Shown here: piece by piece, positions 18,335-26,680 of the stretch
How positions within the stretch are numbered: position 1 is the stretch's first letter
Layout of the letters: every line of letters begins with the position of its first letter
Assembly (NCBI RefSeq): GCF_021545845.1
Contig: NZ_CP088924.1
Span: 124,001 to 188,000, forward strand
Direction: 5' to 3'
Source of the DNA: Rhodanobacter thiooxydans
Lineage (GTDB): Bacteria > Pseudomonadota > Gammaproteobacteria > Xanthomonadales > Rhodanobacteraceae
DNA length: 64,000 bases
Translations under genes and position numbers: made by a program
The notes under the pieces: generated by a model
The model's input: the letters and a program-made list of their open reading frames with translations, nothing else
What the model was told of the DNA's origin: nothing
The model's database searches: none

Positions 18335-18768
18335 TGCGCTCGTGTTTCCTAGCGCTGGTGCTCCTTGCCCCGCTTAGCGCGGCAGCCGAGGGCGTGCTCG
18401 ACGCGCGGGAAGCATTCCGTCTGATAGACGCATCACGCACCGAAGCCGGCCTGGTGATCACCTGGGATGTCGCGCCTGGTTACGCCCTATATCGCGACAG
18501 GATTCGCGTGGCCACGCCGACCCCAGGCGCTCTTGCAGGCGTACCGTTCCTCCCCGCCGGCACTATGGCCGCTGACGGCCTCGGCGGCTCGGCCGAGGAG
18601 TATCTCGAGCCCTTCACCATGTTGATTCCTGTCACCGACGCGGCCTATGGCCACGTCTCAGTGCGCCTCCAGGGCTGCCACATGCGCGAGCCGCTTGTGT
18701 GCTTTCCGCCCTTCTCGGTCGACGTTCCCGTGGAGGGACTGCCCGGGGGCTTCTCCCCCCGCCGCTGA
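18334..18768 (+). CDS. Periplasmic DsbD-alpha domain protein
   Basis: 144 residues with a signal peptide (MRSCFLALVLLAPLSAAAEG). The mature part matches the N-terminal domain of DsbD: ITWDVAPGYALYRDRIRV, YLEPFTMLIPV, and the redox pair in LQGCHMREPLVCFPPF, corresponding to the family's QGC...CYPP motif. In full DsbD this domain carries electrons from the membrane segment to periplasmic thiol partners. A free-standing copy could serve disulfide-rich transfer proteins such as TraN, TraU and TraF, but that link is an inference. Coupled to the 61-aa gene by a TGATG overlap. Confidence 0.8.
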   Translation: MRSCFLALVLLAPLSAAAEGVLDAREAFRLIDASRTEAGLVITWDVAPGYALYRDRIRVATPTPGALAGVPFLPAGTMAADGLGGSAEEYLEPFTMLIPVTDAAYGHVSVRLQGCHMREPLVCFPPFSVDVPVEGLPGGFSPRR

Positions 18769-18839
18769 CCCGCCGCTACGGGCCTTCGCCCGCCGGCTCA
18801 AACCCCCGTGGCACAATTCCTGGCCACATGGGAGGCGGT

Positions 18840-19862
18840 ATGGTCGCGAAAGGATTTCCAGGCGGGTCGAGGTCGCGCGTCAATCGCGCCGGCGATCGCG
18901 TTCGCGCACGCGCCGCCACGCCCGAGGACTACGACGTCATCAACGAGTGGCGCGCCGCCCATCGGTACGTGATCAACACGTTCCAGGCGGCGCTGCGCCA
19001 ACGAGCGAAGGCCGCCGGTGCCGGTGTTCATGTCGGCCAGCGACTGAAGCGCGCCAGCACCATCTACGACAAGCTGACTCGCCAACCCGATATGAATCTC
19101 GGACGCATGGACGACGTCGCCGGCGTTCGGCTGATCTTCCCGGACGTGGATGCGCTGGCCGACTTCCGTGAGCGCTTCCACCGGGCGCATTTCAAGCACC
19201 AGCGGCGCAACCGCGACGACCAGTACGACTACATCGCGCGGCCCAAGGCAAATGGCTACCGGGGCGTCCACGACATCTACACGTACCAGGTCAACTCCAA
19301 GCACTCCGAGCGCGCGGCCGGACTCTTCATCGAGGTGCAATATCGGACCTTGGCGCAGCACGCCTGGGCGACGGCCAATGAGGTGATCGGCTACATCACC
19401 GACAGCGAGCCAAAGTTCGACCGGGGCGACAAGCGCATCGGCTATTTCATGTCGCTGTGTAGCGAGATCCTGGCGCGCGGCGTCGAGCAGCTGCCCGGAC
19501 CGTTACATGACATGCCGGCCGAGGTGCTTCTACGCGAATACTCAAGGGTCGATCAGGAGCTCGGTCTGATGCAGAGATTGAGGTCTTTGCACGTCGCCAA
19601 GCTCGACATCCCGCGGCGAGCGCACTACCTCCTGATTTTCGACCGGGAGGGCAAGCTGGAAGTGAGAGAGTACGCCAAGAACAAGCGTGCTCTGGCCGCG
19701 CTATTCCACATCGAGTCCGAACGACCCGAGGCAAACGTCGTGATGGTTGGTGCATCAAGTCCTGAGGAGGTGCAGTTCGCCTTCCGCAACTACTTCTCCA
19801 ACACCGTCGACTTCCTTGGTCTCATCGACCAGGGCTTGCGGAACATCGTGGCCAGCGCCTGA
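18840..19862 (+). CDS. RelA/SpoT-domain nucleotide synthetase
   Basis: 340 residues. The synthetase core is complete: RLKRASTIYDKL, MDDVAGVRLIF, YDYIARPKANGYRGVHDIYT and the nucleotide-contact motif FIEVQYRTLAQHAWAT, corresponding to EIQIRT in RelA. It lacks the HD hydrolase, TGS and ACT domains of long RSH enzymes, so it is a small alarmone synthetase type. A C-terminal domain (HYLLIFDREGKLEVREY...) may regulate it. Products in this family range from (p)ppGpp to (p)ppApp, and some members are toxins or phage defences. No antitoxin-like partner is adjacent. ATG at 18840 has GGAGG only four bases away; an ATG at 18828 is the alternative. Confidence 0.85.
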   Translation: MVAKGFPGGSRSRVNRAGDRVRARAATPEDYDVINEWRAAHRYVINTFQAALRQRAKAAGAGVHVGQRLKRASTIYDKLTRQPDMNLGRMDDVAGVRLIFPDVDALADFRERFHRAHFKHQRRNRDDQYDYIARPKANGYRGVHDIYTYQVNSKHSERAAGLFIEVQYRTLAQHAWATANEVIGYITDSEPKFDRGDKRIGYFMSLCSEILARGVEQLPGPLHDMPAEVLLREYSRVDQELGLMQRLRSLHVAKLDIPRRAHYLLIFDREGKLEVREYAKNKRALAALFHIESERPEANVVMVGASSPEEVQFAFRNYFSNTVDFLGLIDQGLRNIVASA

Positions 19863-19909
19863 GCGGCCACCGCGGTCACGCGGCGACTGCCCACCTCGGC
19901 ACGAGGGAA

Positions 19910-20467
19910 TCAGAGGTTCTTTGCCGCGCCCGACAGCTTCGACTTCAGCCTCGCGTCGACCCAGTCCGAATTGATCAACGTCACGCCTGCGAACGAACTT
20001 CCCTCGTCGTGAGGCGCCGCCACCAGCCACCAGTGGTCGCCGGTCCAGGTGACGTCCGCACTCGAGGCCATGGCCGGCCGGTGAGCTGCGTCGTCCGGGG
20101 AACCGAACTTGGTGATCATCGCGCTGACGATCAGGTTGAACTTGTCCCCCTCAAGTGCCTTCGCGCCAATGGCCACCGCGTGATCGCTCTCCAGGATGAT
20201 CTGGAGGATGCCCGACTCGGATCCGCCGTAGCCCGTCCCGTTGACCTGGCAAAGCACCTGCCCGCCCTTCGCCTCGCATGCCGCGGTGGGAAACCGGGCC
20301 GACACCTGCGCCTGGCTGTCCCCTAGTTTCAGCCCCCGGATGTCCGGGATCGCCCTGACCGGTGCCGGAGCCGCCGCGACCGGGACCGCCGCGCTGTCTT
20401 GGTGATCGGCTGCCTTGCCGCAGCCCGCGAGGACGATGGCCAGTGCCAGGGTCAATTCTTTGCGCAT
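19910..20467 (-). CDS. Lipoprotein of unknown function
   Basis: 185 residues. Signal with lipobox LAGC (Cys16) gives a membrane-anchored periplasmic protein. After a proline/alanine-rich linker comes IRGLKLGDSQAQVSARFPTAAC, a layout common in small periplasmic proteins that measure ligand or envelope state, then beta-rich sequence to TLINSDWVDARLKSKLSG. Two cysteines (EAKGGQVLCQV and TAACEAK) may form a disulfide. It is the last gene before the transfer operon end and lies on the same strand, so it may be a late member of it. Confidence 0.7.
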   Translation of the reverse strand: MRKELTLALAIVLAGCGKAADHQDSAAVPVAAAPAPVRAIPDIRGLKLGDSQAQVSARFPTAACEAKGGQVLCQVNGTGYGGSESGILQIILESDHAVAIGAKALEGDKFNLIVSAMITKFGSPDDAAHRPAMASSADVTWTGDHWWLVAAPHDEGSSFAGVTLINSDWVDARLKSKLSGAAKNL

Positions 20468-20559
20468 TCTCGATGTCTTCCATCTCTGAGGGCTGCGAAG
20501 TCTGCCATAGCGCGGTGCCCGTGACGGGCGCCGTAACGCGCGCCAGTGCGCTGATCGGG

Positions 20560-21018
20560 TTAGCGCCGTCGACGCCAGCGGCGTCCGGCACGGACACCGG
20601 CGTCGCCGACCAGTGACGCCGCTACCGCGTCCGCCTCGGTCAGCCGCTTACTGAGACCGAGCCAGCCTATCCACACCACGCCACTGAGGGCCGCGGCGAG
20701 GGCAACTTCATCGAATCCGCGATCGGCCGCGATCAGTGCAGCAGCGCCGCCGCACAGCAGCACGCCGACCGAGGCGAGCAGGTGGCCGCGAACCACCCTG
20801 CCCCAAGCGCGGGCGAGAAGGAAGCGGCGGACATACGCCGGTGCGTCCAGGACGGCCTGGCTCACCATTAATCGCCCGAAGGCGATCGTGACCAGCCCGA
20901 AGAGCCGCCCGACCAGCGGCGGCACTACGATGACGCGCTCACCCACCCACGGCGCCCAGCGAGTCGGACGACGCGATCGCAGGTCGTCGAAGTCACGCTG
21001 CCAGAGCGCGTGGGTCAT
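20560..21018 (-). CDS. Small membrane protein at end of transfer operon
   Basis: 152 residues with three hydrophobic stretches: VIVVPPLVGRLFGLVTIAFG, LLASVGVLLCGGAAALIAA and ALAAALSGVVWIGWLGL. Basic ends (GRRWRRRR). It starts at 21018 with ATGA overlapping the stop of the upstream gene, so it belongs to the traN operon. No family recognised; a role as an entry-exclusion or transfer-associated membrane factor is possible but unsupported. Confidence 0.6.
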   Translation of the reverse strand: MTHALWQRDFDDLRSRRPTRWAPWVGERVIVVPPLVGRLFGLVTIAFGRLMVSQAVLDAPAYVRRFLLARAWGRVVRGHLLASVGVLLCGGAAALIAADRGFDEVALAAALSGVVWIGWLGLSKRLTEADAVAASLVGDAGVRAGRRWRRRR

Positions 21019-21809
21019 TGGCCCTGCACCAGCTGCGGCCGCGTCGAAGCGGCCCGCCACAGATCCTTCGTGGATTGGACGGAGCCGTGGTTCATCCGCA
21101 TCACCGCCTGATCGGCGAAGACAACTTCCGGTCGCGAGCCAAACACGTAACCCTGGCCGAACCATGTGGTGCCGCTGCGCTGCCAGATCAGTCCATCGGG
21201 ACCGGCGCTGAAGGCGTCCCGACCGGTCAGCCACGTCATGCGCCCATCCACCATCAGCGCGACAGCACGGTCGGTGTAGCGGCCGTTCGTGCGCTCCGCC
21301 CACGCTGCCTCGAGCACGCGCTCCATCGCCTCGACGTGCGTGAGCTGGTAAACCATCAGGATGCGCTCGGCCACGTCCGTAGGGGACAGCGGTCGACCGT
21401 TGAGGTAGATCACTCCATCGCGCTTGTCCGCGTCGGCCGCACCGGAGACCTGGCCGAATCGTGCGAAGAGGTCGCGCATCAGGTGGGCGCTAAACAGCGC
21501 GCAGGCCTCGAGCATCGCCAGATATTCCGGTTTCTGCCAATTCAGCCCGTCGCCAAACGACGGCGGCGCGAACGGATCGAGCACCATGCTCATGCAGCGC
21601 AGGATGAAAGCCCGGCGATCGCGATCGAGTGAGTCGGTCGGCGTCGCGCCGGAGGCGGCGAAGGCGCGGCGGAGGCCGCTGACCAGGCCATCATTGAGCG
21701 CCTTGTCGGCGCAAAGGGCCTGGCGCAGCCGCTGACCGGCCTCCGGCGGCAGGTCCTCGGCAAGATTTTCATAGAACAGCGGCATGGCCGCGGCGGACAT
21801 CAGGGTCAC
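21015..21809 (-). CDS. Hypothetical protein in transfer operon
   Basis: 264 residues with no signal peptide. The N-terminal half is helical (YENLAEDLPPEAGQRLRQAL, EACALFSAHLMRDLFARFG); the C-terminal half carries Trp/Gly-rich strands (WLTGRDAFSAGPDGLIWQRSG). GTG at 21809 has GGAGAA six bases upstream inside the end of traN. It follows traN by two bases, so it is certainly cotranscribed. No family was recognised. Confidence 0.65.
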   Translation of the reverse strand: MTLMSAAAMPLFYENLAEDLPPEAGQRLRQALCADKALNDGLVSGLRRAFAASGATPTDSLDRDRRAFILRCMSMVLDPFAPPSFGDGLNWQKPEYLAMLEACALFSAHLMRDLFARFGQVSGAADADKRDGVIYLNGRPLSPTDVAERILMVYQLTHVEAMERVLEAAWAERTNGRYTDRAVALMVDGRMTWLTGRDAFSAGPDGLIWQRSGTTWFGQGYVFGSRPEVVFADQAVMRMNHGSVQSTKDLWRAASTRPQLVQGQ

Positions 21810-21811
21810 GA

Positions 21812-23209
21812 TCAGTTCTCCGGGAGAAGTTCGACGTCATCCGTCGTATAGGGGGTCACTACCGCGCCGCCGGTGGGCTGGCTGAGCGACACGCGGAACA
21901 CGCGCTTGTCGGTGCCAGTGAAAGCGTTGGTGCGGATGGTGACCGTCTTGCTCGTCACATCACCTTGGCTCCAGTACACGGTCTGGTCCACGCCGCTGTA
22001 GTCCCGTCCATCGAGCGCCGTACCGGGCTGTGTGGACACGACCACGGACACCATGCCGCTGCCGCCGTTGCGCGTGATGGAGATCGCCAGCGGGCGCCCG
22101 CCGGTGACGCTGTAGAAGCCGGTGGCGAAGGTGATTTCGCCCGGCCCCGTGGGGGCGTCGGAGGTCTGCGTGGGGACGGTCTTGGAGACGTCCGCCTCGA
22201 TCGCTTCCGTGGACCCCTGGTAGTCCATGTCGTCCAGACGGCTTTGCGTGCGGTCGCTCACCGGGACGCGATCGGGGTTGCCGTAGTTGTTGCCCGAGCC
22301 GGTGTAAAGATCCTCGGCAGCATTCGGGTCCATCACGTCGTCTGGCAGGAAGCCGCCCATCTGCATTCGCCCGATGATCTCGTTGAGGTCGTCCTCGTCG
22401 CTGATGTTGAGACTCATCATCTGAGCCATCGGAATGCCCGCGCAGTTCGGGTGCTTGGCCGAACCCATGTCACCCACGCCTTGCTGGAGAAGCTCCTCGC
22501 GCATCATGCGGCTCATAGGGGAGTTGAAGCAGCAGTAGATCTCCTTCTTGACCAAGCACGTCCCGAGAACTTTGCTCTGGCATCGTGACCCCAGGTAATG
22601 GCACGTGCCGGCATTGCGCTGCACCGCCGTCTCGAAGTCCGAGTCGTCGCAGTACCACTGGAGGTTCGGCTTCACCCGGGTGTTCTGGTCCTTCATGAAA
22701 GCCGCGTTCACGTCCGCCATGCTCCCGCTCTGGTCACCGGACACGTCGCCGCCGCCGCCGAGCAGGTTCTCGAAGCTCGAGGTGAATGACTGCGACAGAT
22801 CCCAATGGTCGGCGCCGCCGTCCATCTGTGACCACGCACCCTGCACGTGGTCCACGAGCTTGCTCGCGTCGACGGCGGACGCCTGCTTCTGCGTCTTGCG
22901 GTAGGCGTCCCACCAGCTCTTGTTCGCATCGGGGACCGGCTTCTTGCAGCACTTGAGCAGTCCGCCAAGCATGTTCTTGCAGTCCAGCCGCTTGCCCGCC
23001 ATGAAGGTGAGCTTGTTCAGATCCAGGTTCAGCGACTCCACGCCGCCAATGTCGTCCGGCGACCTCACTTCCTTCTGCGTCTGCCACTGGATCGCCTGCT
23101 GCTCGGTCCATCCTTCCGGGATCGCCGGCGGGTTTGACTGGGCATACGCGACCGCGGTCACGGCTAGGCCACACAGGACGCCAGCGAGCGCCTTCATCGT
23201 CTTCTTCAT
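21812..23209 (-). CDS. TraN C-terminal half as a separate secreted protein with a Calx-beta domain
   Basis: 465 residues with its own signal peptide (LAGVLCGLAVTAVAYA). The middle matches the C-terminal conserved block of TraN mating-pair stabilisation proteins: CHYLGSRCQSKVLGTCLVKK then YCCFNSPMSRMMREELLQQG, with PNCAGIP. From about residue 345 the sequence ITFATGFYSVTGG...YSGVDQTVYWSQGDVTSKTV is a Calx-beta domain, a calcium-binding beta sandwich found in adhesins and not known in F TraN. It starts 15 bases after the preceding TraN piece. Together the two gene products appear to supply one TraN function in the donor outer membrane. Confidence 0.8.
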   Translation of the reverse strand: MKKTMKALAGVLCGLAVTAVAYAQSNPPAIPEGWTEQQAIQWQTQKEVRSPDDIGGVESLNLDLNKLTFMAGKRLDCKNMLGGLLKCCKKPVPDANKSWWDAYRKTQKQASAVDASKLVDHVQGAWSQMDGGADHWDLSQSFTSSFENLLGGGGDVSGDQSGSMADVNAAFMKDQNTRVKPNLQWYCDDSDFETAVQRNAGTCHYLGSRCQSKVLGTCLVKKEIYCCFNSPMSRMMREELLQQGVGDMGSAKHPNCAGIPMAQMMSLNISDEDDLNEIIGRMQMGGFLPDDVMDPNAAEDLYTGSGNNYGNPDRVPVSDRTQSRLDDMDYQGSTEAIEADVSKTVPTQTSDAPTGPGEITFATGFYSVTGGRPLAISITRNGGSGMVSVVVSTQPGTALDGRDYSGVDQTVYWSQGDVTSKTVTIRTNAFTGTDKRVFRVSLSQPTGGAVVTPYTTDDVELLPEN

Positions 23210-23224
23210 TGATCTACCCGCCTC

Positions 23225-26200
23225 CTACGGGTTTGCCCACGCGGGCACCAGCGCGTTCGTCGTCTGGGTGTTAGTTGATTGAGTGGCGGCGGCGCCGGCC
23301 GGCTCGCCGGTGTACTCCCAGTCGGTCATGACCGCGTTGGCCTTCGCCTGAGTGGCCAGCGACTTGTTCCGGGAGTAGGACTCTTCATCCCGTTTGTCCG
23401 GCGAGGTGCACGAGCCGTCTAGGCAGGCCTGGTTGCCTGAGCACGTGGTCACCTCGGAAACGGTGTGGTCCGTGACCGGCACGCCCTTCGTGCATGCGTA
23501 CTGGTTGGTCTCCACGTAGCAGAAGCCGTTGGAGCCGCGGCCGCCGTCGGCGCAATCTGTCGACTTGAGCTTGCAGGTGGGATCCTTCTCGAGGTCTTCG
23601 CAGGAATCCGGCGAATCGGCGTCCTTCGGCGGCGCCTCCACGCAATGGCGCGTGCCGTCATCGTCATCCCAGCAGACCGTGCCCTCGGTCTGCGTGATGC
23701 CCTGGCAGTCGTAGTGGAGCGTTGCCACCATGCACGTGCCGCCGTCGCCGTCGAACAGCGGCGGCTCCTGCTGCACAACCTCGGCCGGGATCACGCCGCT
23801 GGCGACGGTAATCGGCGCGCGGGTGTCACACGTCCAGTAGACGCGGCAGAACGCATCGCTCTGCATGTCGCACTTGCCATCGTCCTTGATCTCGAAGCCA
23901 TAAACCGGATACCCGTCCATGTCCCACGTCAGCGTGACCTTAGGCTGCCCAGGGGGCTCATCGGCCCAGGAGTCGCGCGTCGTCTCGAAGACGGCGATCC
24001 AGCCATTGGCGTAGGTCGGCGGCTGGACCAGCTTCACGGTGACGCCGGTGATCGGCAGGGAGACCACCCATTTGAAGTTGTAGAGCTCGCGCGTGATAGG
24101 AAGCACTTGGTCGGCGATCGACACCGAGGTGCGCTTGCCTCCAGTCCCCGCGCACACCTGGTCATACTCGGCGTTGAGGCAGCTCTCGGCTTCGCCCGGG
24201 TACAGGTCGCCACGCCCGCCGGCAATCAGGTCGCTATACGTCAGGGGGATGCCGTCGTCCGTGGTGCCCGGCACTTTCTTGGTGCACCTCCAGACCATCT
24301 TGCAGCTGGGGCTCTCCGGCGATGCGTTGCAGTCACCCGCGTCTACGGTGCCGGTCGCGATCTTCTGCTCGCTCAGGACGTCCCAGGTCATGTGGATGTG
24401 GGGCTTCGCGGGGGTTGCAGCGCCGTTACCGGTGTACTGGCGCGTGACCTTGAAGGACGCCGTCCAGCCGTTCTGCAGCGTTGGCGCCGACACGAGGCCA
24501 ACGGCCAAGTTCGTGTCCGGGTTGGTCACGTACCACTTGAACGCTGAGATATCCGTCGTGCCCGCCGGCAGCAGGTCGCCGATCCCGATGCTGGTGCCAA
24601 TCGACGACGATCCGTTGCACACGCGGTTCAACTCACCCACCACGCACGTGTTCGGCGCGCCGGGGAACAGAGGTGCCTTCGTCGCGGCCAGAGTGGTGGA
24701 CACCGCCAGACCGTTGATCGTCGTCGGGGCGTTCTGCGTGCACGTCCACTTCGTCGGACACGCGGCGCTGCCCGTATCAGCACAGTTGCCGGTGTCGCCC
24801 ACGCCGACGTCCGTGGTGGACGTCGTCACGCTCCACGTCATCACGATGTGGGGCTTCTGCGGCACGTAGGAGAAGTTCGTGCGGCTGACCTTGAACCCGG
24901 CCACCCAGCCATTGGCCTGCGTCGGCGTCTGGGTAAGGGTCACCGTGACGCCGGGCTGCGGATTGGTCACGGTCCACTGGAAGTTCGTCACCCGAACGGC
25001 GCTGATCTCGCCCGCGGCGGCCACCGGAATGACGAAATTCGCGAACGTGGTGAAGAGGTCAGGATCCGCGGCACGACGCAGCAGCGAGCCATAAGTCGCG
25101 CCCGTGGGAACCTTGTCACCGATCGAGATGGACGAGCCTAAAGCAGCTGTGCCGCCGCACGTGCGGTTCAAGTTTGCGACCACGCACGTCGATGGCGCGC
25201 CGGGGTACAGCGGTGCCTTGCTCTGAGCCAGGGCGGCGGTCACCGTCTTGCCGTTTACCGTGTATGGCGCGCCTGCCACGCAGGACCACTTGGTCGGACA
25301 CTGAGAGCTACCGGGATCACCGCAGTTGCCGCTGTCCCCGACGGTCGCCGTCTCCGATCCGACGTTGTAAAAGACGCTAAAGCTGTAACCGTTGTTGTAC
25401 TGCGTGAGGAATTTCTGAGTCCAAGACACCACAGACCCGTGCAGGGCAATATTTGTAATCGAAACGCCGGGGTCGTGACTGAGTATGTATCGGTTAAACA
25501 CTGTACCGCGTGGAACGGGATTTGGATTGGTAATCGAGTTGTATACAGACAGATCGACCGACTGGTTCGTAACTTGGCCAACCGGCGCGGGAGCGCCGAA
25601 ACCCGACATATGGCTGATCACTAAATAGAACGTCGACGCTTCCGATACCGAGCCCGTGACGCCGATTGTGCGGGTACACGAGAGCCCACCCATTTCCGTG
25701 CTGATCGGCAAGTCGCCCTGCGCCGTCCCCGTCGAGGTCGCGCTCGTTGACCCAGCCGTCATCACCCGTCGACACGACAAACCCCCGGTCTCAGTCGTGA
25801 TATTGAGGTCGCCGTCGCGGGTCTGGTGCAGGGTGTCGCGGTAGTAGTGCGCGGTGGTCTTGCGCGTGCAGACCTGGCCGGTCGTGCCATGCTCCACTAG
25901 CAGCTCAGCTGTCTTGGTGCCGGGCTGGCGCGGGATCGACACGGTGCCGACACGGGTGCGCTTGCAGATATCGCCCTGCTCCATGGGCGTCAGGATCTTC
26001 TCGCACGTCTTGTAGTCGGTGATGTAGCCCTCGGTCTCCACCGGCGTGACGACGGTGGTGTCCTTGCAGTCGGAGAACGCCTCACCGAGCACGTTGCCGT
26101 TCTGTGCATCAGACAGGGTATCCAACGATCCAGTCAGGGTGCCGTCGTTGGCCACCTGTTCTTTCGTGACGGACTTATTGGTGGCCGATGCATCCACCGT

Positions 26201-26614
26201 GCTGGACGCCTGCTGCAGGACGCTGGTGCCGTTGGCCGACACAGCCTCCTGCTCGTCGTAGGTCTTCTTCAGCTGCAGCAGGTCATCGTGCGTATTGGCG
26301 TCCTCGAGCTTCTTGACGTAGTCCTTGTCGGCCGTGGTCGACCCAGGCACCAGCCGATTCATGTCGATCTGGGTGCCGTTGATGTTGGCCACGCCCGTGC
26401 CCGCCTCGCCGCCCTCCTGGAAGCCGACGTTCGGCTTGGCCGAAAGCAGCGCGTCCCCGTCCGAGCTACCGCTTTGGGTCGCAGTCGTCGTCGCTTGGGT
26501 CGTAAGAGGCGCGACGGTCGGCGTCGTGTCCTGCGCGGACGCGACACCACCCCCGAAGCAAACGAGGGCAGCGGACAGCGCCACGGCGATGAGTCGGGCC
26601 GGTGGAATACGCAC
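23225..26614 (-). CDS. traN: TraN N-terminal/central part, Cys-rich repeat adhesin
   Basis: 1129 residues, signal peptide to about residue 27. Residues 170-250 carry the TraN-type N-terminal block (SDCKDTTVV, YKTCEKILTPMEQGDICKRT). Four tandem units follow, each a beta-rich part (FKWYVTNP..., KPHIHMTWDV) plus a Cys-rich part with the pattern GDxGNC...CPTKWxC...APLxPGAPxTCVV: Cys parts start near residues 426, 606, 757 and 911. A last Cys cluster (VCWDDDDGTRHC to CLDGSC) ends near 1070. TraN contacts recipient outer-membrane proteins and sets recipient preference. GTG start with AAAGGA upstream. Residues about 325-415 are encoded by DNA near half G+C, well below the surroundings. Confidence 0.8.
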   Translation of the reverse strand: MRIPPARLIAVALSAALVCFGGGVASAQDTTPTVAPLTTQATTTATQSGSSDGDALLSAKPNVGFQEGGEAGTGVANINGTQIDMNRLVPGSTTADKDYVKKLEDANTHDDLLQLKKTYDEQEAVSANGTSVLQQASSTVDASATNKSVTKEQVANDGTLTGSLDTLSDAQNGNVLGEAFSDCKDTTVVTPVETEGYITDYKTCEKILTPMEQGDICKRTRVGTVSIPRQPGTKTAELLVEHGTTGQVCTRKTTAHYYRDTLHQTRDGDLNITTETGGLSCRRVMTAGSTSATSTGTAQGDLPISTEMGGLSCTRTIGVTGSVSEASTFYLVISHMSGFGAPAPVGQVTNQSVDLSVYNSITNPNPVPRGTVFNRYILSHDPGVSITNIALHGSVVSWTQKFLTQYNNGYSFSVFYNVGSETATVGDSGNCGDPGSSQCPTKWSCVAGAPYTVNGKTVTAALAQSKAPLYPGAPSTCVVANLNRTCGGTAALGSSISIGDKVPTGATYGSLLRRAADPDLFTTFANFVIPVAAAGEISAVRVTNFQWTVTNPQPGVTVTLTQTPTQANGWVAGFKVSRTNFSYVPQKPHIVMTWSVTTSTTDVGVGDTGNCADTGSAACPTKWTCTQNAPTTINGLAVSTTLAATKAPLFPGAPNTCVVGELNRVCNGSSSIGTSIGIGDLLPAGTTDISAFKWYVTNPDTNLAVGLVSAPTLQNGWTASFKVTRQYTGNGAATPAKPHIHMTWDVLSEQKIATGTVDAGDCNASPESPSCKMVWRCTKKVPGTTDDGIPLTYSDLIAGGRGDLYPGEAESCLNAEYDQVCAGTGGKRTSVSIADQVLPITRELYNFKWVVSLPITGVTVKLVQPPTYANGWIAVFETTRDSWADEPPGQPKVTLTWDMDGYPVYGFEIKDDGKCDMQSDAFCRVYWTCDTRAPITVASGVIPAEVVQQEPPLFDGDGGTCMVATLHYDCQGITQTEGTVCWDDDDGTRHCVEAPPKDADSPDSCEDLEKDPTCKLKSTDCADGGRGSNGFCYVETNQYACTKGVPVTDHTVSEVTTCSGNQACLDGSCTSPDKRDEESYSRNKSLATQAKANAVMTDWEYTGEPAGAAATQSTNTQTTNALVPAWANP
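23699..25339 (-). repeat. Four tandem Cys-rich modules inside traN
   Basis: At protein level, the Cys parts lie at about 25339-25100, 24799-24560, 24346-24095 and 23884-23699, separated by 150 to 180 residues from start to start. The first two are closest to each other (shared TxxxGDxGNC, CPTKW, APLxPGAPxTCVV, NRxC), the last most diverged. DNA-level identity is low enough that slippage is unlikely now; this reflects older duplication. Confidence 0.75.
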
Positions 26615-26680
26615 GGTCGATAATCCTTTCTTCTGTTCCGCGATAATCAGCTTGCTGTGCTTTCAATAACCCCTATGGGA

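Noticed and set aside
23465..24547. A 360-codon plus-strand open frame inside traN
   Set aside because: It runs antisense to well-conserved Cys-rich modules and its translation shows no domain or start signal.
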